Shown piece after piece: positions 11,735 through 15,541 of a DNA stretch of 15,541 nucleotides. Within the stretch, counting starts at the first letter, position 1. Each line of letters begins with the position of its first letter. The stretch comes from JBAYVY01 sp041674345 (GTDB lineage Bacteria > Planctomycetota > Phycisphaerae > Phycisphaerales > Zrk34): the NCBI GenBank assembly GCA_041674345.1, contig JBAYVY010000042.1, positions 1 through 15,541 on the forward strand, read 5' to 3'. The position numbers and the translations under genes were made by a program. The notes beneath the pieces are model-generated. The model did not search any database and was not told the DNA's origin. It saw only the letters and a list, made by a program, of their open reading frames with translations.

Positions 11735-11840
11735 GGGGCGGGGAAAAAGTTTCGGGTTTCAAGTTTCGAGTTTCGAGAAAAACGGACGGATTCCCGCTCG
11801 AAACCCGAAACCCGAAACTCGAAACTATTTTCCCCGCCCC
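11735..11840. repeat. Intergenic heptad hairpin element
   Basis: Outer arms GGGGCGGGGAAAA (11735-11747) and TTTTCCCCGCCCC (11828-11840) are perfect complements. Inside are heptads GTTTCGG, GTTTCAA, GTTTCGA, GTTTCGA and, past a ~20-nt centre, CGAAACC-type heptads. The whole 106 bp can form a long hairpin. It begins 6 nt after the stop of the 91-residue gene and 53 nt before the DUF4126 start, so it would appear in a shared transcript. Confidence 0.88.
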
Positions 11841-11846
11841 CAGCCC

Positions 11847-12122
11847 CTACTGCGGCGGGTCATCGGGGCGTGGGGGTTTGTCTTCCATCGGCGGGTTGTC
11901 TTCGTCCTGTGAATCGAGTTTCAACCGGCGGGCCGATTCGCTCCAGGGATCGGGCAAATCATCGGCGGATTTGTCTCGCGGATCGTGCAGGGGTTTGCCC
12001 CCGCGCGGCCCGAACAGCACCCGACCGACGATCCGAACGGCCAGCCACCCCACCAATAACAACCCCAGAATCGGGGTCAGTACCCAACCGGAATCCGCGG
12101 CCAGTGTGAGGGATGGGGCCAT
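11847..12122 (-). CDS. Small membrane-anchored protein with acidic Pro-rich tail
   Basis: A 91-residue protein. Residues ~12-32 form one membrane helix (WVLTPILGLLLVGWLAVRIV). A short basic juxtamembrane segment (GRVLFGPRGGKP) follows, then a ~45-residue charged, Pro-rich tail (DDLPDPWSES, DEDNPPMEDKPPRPDDPP). By the positive-inside rule the tail is cytoplasmic. I do not recognise a family. The start at 12122 is chosen because a perfect TATAAT ends six bases before this ATG, which predicts a leaderless mRNA; extending upstream would cross that promoter and give a basic, disordered N-terminus. Confidence 0.65.
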   Translation of the reverse strand: MAPSLTLAADSGWVLTPILGLLLVGWLAVRIVGRVLFGPRGGKPLHDPRDKSADDLPDPWSESARRLKLDSQDEDNPPMEDKPPRPDDPPQ

Positions 12123-12128
12123 GAGCGA

Positions 12129-12157
12129 ATTATAACCGATTGGACGGCGTGTGAACC
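12129..12157 (-). promoter_or_regulatory. Promoter of the 91-residue gene, predicted leaderless
   Basis: On the minus strand TATAAT (12134 to 12129) is followed by six bases and then ATG, placing +1 on the A of the start codon. A TTCACA-like -35 lies upstream with a short 15-nt spacer (GGTTCA at 17 nt is the alternative). No Shine-Dalgarno is possible in such a transcript. Confidence 0.6.
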
Positions 12158-12179
12158 GGCGGGTACTTTTTAGCGTAAA

Positions 12180-12209
12180 TGAACAGGCCCGTGGAGCCGA
12201 CAATATAAG
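12180..12209 (+). promoter_or_regulatory. Candidate promoter of the S41 peptidase gene
   Basis: TGAACA (12180-12185), an 18-nt spacer and TATAAG (12204-12209) predict a start near 12216. The first transcribed bases fold into GTCCGA-loop-TCGGAC (12217-12233). The elements are only moderately close to consensus. Confidence 0.4.
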
Positions 12210-12265
12210 GTACGGTGTCCGAATCGGTCGGACGTTGCGCCTTGTGACCCTCAACAGCAGATTGG

Positions 12266-14767
12266 ATGCTTTCGATGAAAACAGCGTGGAAGCGGGATAT
12301 CAGTCATCCGGCGATGCGGATCGTTTTCGCCGCGATGGTGGCGATATGGGCGTGGTCGATGCCGGTGATGGCCGGGGGAGCCGGCGAGGGCGAGGGAGCC
12401 GGCGGGGACGTGACGGCGATCTCGCAGCTATCGACGCAGGCGTGGACGCTGGCCGAGCAGGGCAAGTTGCCGGAGGTTTGGCAAATGATCGAGCGGTTGC
12501 CCGCCGCCGATGACGCCGACCCGATGGTCGCCTCGTTGAAGAAGGATTTGGCCGAGCATGAAAAGTCGCAGGCCGACCGCAACGCCCTGACGCGGACCGC
12601 GCATGACAAAGCGGTGGGCGAGATGGTCGCCGCGACGGCGAAGGGCGATCTGACCAAGGCGTTGAGTCATGCGGTGGCGGCGCACGGGCTGGCGGCGGAT
12701 CGCAAGGCGTTTTTGCAAGACCCGCGCATCGTGGCGCTGACCGAGCAGGCCAAGACCGCGGCGGAAAAGGCGGAAGCCGCCGGCGATTGGTTCGGCGCGA
12801 TGTCGCTGTATCGCCGGCTGGAATTGCTGTACGACGATCACACCTACGACCCGGCGCTGAAACGCACCGGTCGCACGTTGCGTATGCTCAAACTTTACGT
12901 CCCGGCTGATTACTACAAACTCGCCGATGATTACGCCGTGTCACAGGGCGACAAGCCGCTCCAGCACTGGGCCGGCGAAGAGGATACCTGGGACAAGCAA
13001 CTGGCCGGGATCGACATGAACATGGCGCGGCAGGCGCTGACGATGGCGGCTGACAAGCACGTGGAAAGCCCGTCTTACGATCAGCTTTTCAAGGGCGGCT
13101 ACGACACGCTGCGTGTCATGGTCAACACCGGCGAACTCAAGGGCGCGTTCGCCGGTCTGGGCGATGCGGAAAAGGTCAAAGCGTTCGATGATTACCTTCA
13201 GCGGCAACAGGCCGCGCTCAATCGCCGCACCACCCCGATGACCTACACCGAGGCCAATGACAAGCTGCGCGAACTGGTGGAACAGAATCAGAAAACCGTC
13301 AACATCGCCGAGCCGGCCCTGTTGCACGAGTTCGACGACGGCGTGATCGACACGCTCGATCCGTTCTCGCAGGTCATCTGGCCCGATGAGAAAAAGCGTT
13401 TCGACCGCATGACGCGGCAGACGTTCAGCGGCGTGGGCATTCAGATCACCCTCACCGATGAGGAACTGACCTGCGTCACGCCCATCGAAGATTCGCCCGG
13501 TCAGCGGGCCGGCATCAAGCCCGGCGACCGCATCGTCACCATCGACGGCAAATCCACCACCGGCATCACCCTCGACCAGGCCGTCGAAGCCATCACAGGC
13601 CCCGAAGGCACCGTCGTCACGCTCGGCATCCGCTCGGTCACCTCCGACAAGGTGCGTGATGTGCCGCTGGTTCGCAAGACCATCAAGATTCAGTCGGTCA
13701 AGGGCTTCGACCGCCGCGTCGGCGGGCTGTGGAATTACTGGGTCGATCCGGCCCAACGCATCGGCTACATCCGCATCACGCAGTTCGGCCCGGACACCGC
13801 CGATGAAATGGACGCCGCCTACAACGCGATGCGCTACTCCGCCGCCGTGGACGCCATGAGTTCCATCGCCCTGCACCCGGCGCTGGTCACGCGCATCGCC
13901 AATGCCGGTTCGCTGTCGGTCAAACCCATCAGCGAATCCGACCGCGACGAGTACGCCCTGATCCGGTCGCGTCAATACAAAAACCTGTCCGACCTGACCG
14001 ACGCGGATCGTGCGAAGATTCAGGCCTCGCTCGACAAACCCGAAGCGGTGCGCGGGCTGGTGCTTGATCTGCGGTTCAACCCCGGCGGGCTGCTCAAGGC
14101 CGCGGTCGATGTCTGCGATCGCTTCATCAGCGAAGGGGCCATCGTCACCGGCGGATCGTCCAGCAACCGCCCCTTCATGGCCGACGACAAGGACACCTAC
14201 GCCCCCGCGTTCCCCATGATTATCCTCATCAACCCCGGCTCGGCCAGCGCCAGCGAAATCACCGCCGGTTGTCTCCAGGAACATCACCGCGCCCTGATCC
14301 TCGGCGAAAACTCCTACGGCAAGGGCTCCGTCCAGCAACTGTATCCCATCCCGACCTTCAACCCCCAGGCCTACGCCAAGATCACCATGCAGTATTACAA
14401 GCTGCCCTCCGGCCGCATCATCCACCGCAGGCCCGGCGTCAAACTCTGGGGCATCCAGCCCGATGTCGAAGTCCGCATGACCGAAATCCAGGTCGCCAAA
14501 CTCATCAAGGCACGCATGTTGATCGACGTCCTGAAAGATTCCACCGACCCCGACATCAAGCCCGAAGACCTCCTCGGTCATGTCAAAAACAAGGACGAAA
14601 ACAAGAACACCCTCGATGAACTCGACGACGGACGGCCTGTGCCCACCACCGCGGTCGGCGTCCTCAAAGAGGGCTATGACCCCCAACTCGAAACCGCCTC
14701 GCTCCTCCTCAAAACCCGCCTCCTCAGCGACAACATCGCACTGACCAAAGCCGAACCGCAAAAGTAA
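12266..14767 (+). CDS. S41 carboxy-terminal processing peptidase (CTP/Prc type), exported
   Basis: An 833-residue peptidase predicted to be exported by an N-terminal signal (basic start, then IVFAAMVAIWAWSMPVMA ending ~36). Residues ~50-330 are a helical, Ala-rich region without a named domain. A PDZ domain follows (about 385-460: FSGVGIQITL, SPGQRAGIKPGDRIVTIDG). The catalytic core ends in RFNPGGLL, NPGSASASE and SYGKGSVQ; S661 and K686 form the Ser-Lys dyad with the same 25-residue spacing as E. coli Prc. The core has an unusual ~70-residue insertion (about 520-592) between ITQFGPDTADEM and GLVLDLRFNPGG, where most family members are short. Members trim periplasmic substrates by binding their C-termini in the PDZ groove. 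The start is uncertain: ATG at 12266 or 12275, both without a clear ribosome-binding site. Confidence 0.93.
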   Translation: MLSMKTAWKRDISHPAMRIVFAAMVAIWAWSMPVMAGGAGEGEGAGGDVTAISQLSTQAWTLAEQGKLPEVWQMIERLPAADDADPMVASLKKDLAEHEKSQADRNALTRTAHDKAVGEMVAATAKGDLTKALSHAVAAHGLAADRKAFLQDPRIVALTEQAKTAAEKAEAAGDWFGAMSLYRRLELLYDDHTYDPALKRTGRTLRMLKLYVPADYYKLADDYAVSQGDKPLQHWAGEEDTWDKQLAGIDMNMARQALTMAADKHVESPSYDQLFKGGYDTLRVMVNTGELKGAFAGLGDAEKVKAFDDYLQRQQAALNRRTTPMTYTEANDKLRELVEQNQKTVNIAEPALLHEFDDGVIDTLDPFSQVIWPDEKKRFDRMTRQTFSGVGIQITLTDEELTCVTPIEDSPGQRAGIKPGDRIVTIDGKSTTGITLDQAVEAITGPEGTVVTLGIRSVTSDKVRDVPLVRKTIKIQSVKGFDRRVGGLWNYWVDPAQRIGYIRITQFGPDTADEMDAAYNAMRYSAAVDAMSSIALHPALVTRIANAGSLSVKPISESDRDEYALIRSRQYKNLSDLTDADRAKIQASLDKPEAVRGLVLDLRFNPGGLLKAAVDVCDRFISEGAIVTGGSSSNRPFMADDKDTYAPAFPMIILINPGSASASEITAGCLQEHHRALILGENSYGKGSVQQLYPIPTFNPQAYAKITMQYYKLPSGRIIHRRPGVKLWGIQPDVEVRMTEIQVAKLIKARMLIDVLKDSTDPDIKPEDLLGHVKNKDENKNTLDELDDGRPVPTTAVGVLKEGYDPQLETASLLLKTRLLSDNIALTKAEPQK

Positions 14768-14859
14768 TCACGCCGCTTGTGTTTCAAGCACGGACTGACA
14801 CTGTCTTCGATGGCAGACCGTGATGGAATCCCCATTACTTTCTTGCTCTGTTCATCCGT

Positions 14860-14865
14860 TATACT
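14860..14865 (+). promoter_or_regulatory. -10 box of ribE, predicted leaderless
   Basis: TATACT ends seven bases before the ribE ATG, putting +1 at about 14872, one base before the start codon. The bases between are GTCCCCC, with no Shine-Dalgarno. TTACTT 19 nt upstream is a weak -35 candidate. Confidence 0.55.
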
Positions 14866-14872
14866 GTCCCCC

Positions 14873-15541
14873 ATGTTCACCGGCATCATCCAGGCACGCG
14901 GCTCCATCGCCTCCGTCCAACCCAACGCATTCGGCACACGTCTGCTCATTGATCGCGGCAAGTGGCCCTACCAACCGGCGCCCGGCGACTCCATCGCCGT
15001 CAACGGTGTGTGCCTCACCCACGCCCCGTCATTCGACGCCCCCGGTGCTGACCCCGCGCTGCTCTGTTTCGATGTGATCCGCGAAACGCTTAGTTGCACC
15101 AACCTCGGCTCCCTCAGGGTCGGCGATCAGGTCAACCTCGAATCCTCCATGCGGGCCGACACGCCCATCGCCGGCCACTTCGTCCTGGGACACGTCGATG
15201 CCGTCGGCAGAATCACCGGCATCCACAGCGGCAAAGACGAATATCGCCTCACCATCGCCGTCGAACCTGACGTCATGTCCTTCATCGTGCCCAAGGGTTC
15301 GGTCGCCATCGACGGCGTGAGTCTCACCATCGCATCAGTCGATGTGGCCGCCCCCGGAAGTAACAGTTTCACCGTCGCCCTGATCCCGACAACGCTCGAA
15401 CTGACGACACTGGGCACGCATCACATCGGCGACACGGTCAACCTCGAAACCGACATGATCGTGCGTTCGGTCGTCCACGTGCTGACCTTGCAAGGCACGA
15501 TCCAACCCCGGAACCCCCGGAACCCCCGGAACCCCCGGAAC
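14873..15541 (+). CDS. ribE: Riboflavin synthase, alpha subunit (3' end outside window)
   Basis: Catalyses dismutation of two 6,7-dimethyl-8-ribityllumazines to riboflavin and a ribityl-aminopyrimidine; active as a trimer of two-domain chains. The N-terminal signature MFTGII is exactly at the start codon. Domain 1 has GDSIAVNGVCLT (38-49). Domain 2 has GHFVLGHVDAVG (101-112) and KGSVAIDGVSLTIA (141-154), the pairwise repeats expected of lumazine-binding domains. An APGSN insertion (160-164) from the CCCCCGGAAGT motif lies between strands of domain 2. The chain reaches the normal family end near residue 205 but stays open through a 9-nt repeat giving PRN x4 up to the window edge. The stop codon is therefore not in view and a repeat-encoded tail is likely. 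Confidence 0.95.
   Translation, partial: MFTGIIQARGSIASVQPNAFGTRLLIDRGKWPYQPAPGDSIAVNGVCLTHAPSFDAPGADPALLCFDVIRETLSCTNLGSLRVGDQVNLESSMRADTPIAGHFVLGHVDAVGRITGIHSGKDEYRLTIAVEPDVMSFIVPKGSVAIDGVSLTIASVDVAAPGSNSFTVALIPTTLELTTLGTHHIGDTVNLETDMIVRSVVHVLTLQGTIQPRNPRNPRNPRN
15506..15541 (+). repeat. 9-nt tandem repeat at the ribE 3' end
   Basis: Four exact CCCCGGAAC units reach the window edge and may continue. The unit length is a multiple of three, so copy-number change would only alter the number of PRN tripeptides. It shares the CCCCGGAA core with the short motif scattered in hpnC, hpnD and hpnE. Confidence 0.92.

Noticed and set aside
12941..14761. A 606-codon open frame on the minus strand
   Set aside because: It lies wholly antisense to the S41 peptidase, whose PDZ and Ser-Lys motifs are clear. 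Its product is a biased Gly/Asp/Val-rich sequence typical of shadows in GC-rich DNA.
14768..14850. A terminator after the S41 gene
   Set aside because: Only weak, mismatched stems (for example ACGG with CCGT) and no T-run; not convincing enough to list.

Overview
The window looks like a GC-rich chromosomal piece from a planctomycete-type bacterium (Phycisphaerae-like is my best guess). This rests on a PEP-CTERM protein, the HpnC/HpnD/HpnE squalene route, PVC-style insertions of periodic short repeats inside housekeeping genes, and a large signal-peptide-bearing S41 peptidase. The phylum is inferred from gene content; there is no rRNA or marker phylogeny here.

Region 1 (1-960): the 3' end of a PEP-CTERM exported protein and a strong intrinsic terminator. 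A TTGATA/TATAAT promoter then leads into about 145 nt of structured sequence ending in a second strong terminator, just upstream of the next gene. This is either a small RNA or a cis-acting attenuator/riboswitch-like leader.

Region 2 (955-4983): a one-strand run of small genes, nearly all with a clear purine-rich ribosome-binding site. They encode a DUF2294/MpsC-like protein, an Ala/Lys-rich coiled-coil lipoprotein, DUF2934, DUF3309, a small anchored protein, a DUF948-like protein, a YtxH-like protein, DUF3185 and a SYLF/Ysc84 lipoprotein. Several of these families are known as envelope or general-stress proteins, so the run reads as an envelope stress island. Intercistronic hairpins separate some genes, and an 11-bp hairpin closes the island against the convergent rlmN.

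Region 3 (5008-11098): rlmN and ispH on the minus strand, and divergently a tightly overlapping hpnC-hpnD-hpnE operon on the plus strand (ATGA overlaps). ispH makes IPP/DMAPP; HpnCDE turn farnesyl diphosphate into squalene. The ispH/hpnC intergenic gap carries a perfect palindrome that contains two back-to-back extended -10 elements. This region is heavily invaded by short-period repeats. Heptameric tracts, often as inverted pairs, sit in frame inside rlmN (twice), hpnC and hpnE. Two larger inverted-repeat elements fill the ispH-rlmN gap. A recurring CCCCCGGAAGT motif adds PGS peptides to HpnD, HpnE and RibE.

Region 4 (11076-15541): a DUF4126 membrane protein and a 91-residue membrane-anchored protein on the minus strand, separated by another heptad hairpin. 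Then come a divergent S41 carboxy-terminal processing peptidase and the start of riboflavin synthase alpha (ribE). ribE runs off the window through a 9-nt tandem repeat. Both the 91-residue gene and ribE have a good -10 box ending 6-7 nt before ATG, which predicts leaderless mRNAs.

The most unusual aspect is the repeat system: sequence-different but architecture-alike 7-nt-periodic insertions tolerated in frame in essential or core genes. I saw no CRISPR array, transposase, tRNA or rRNA.
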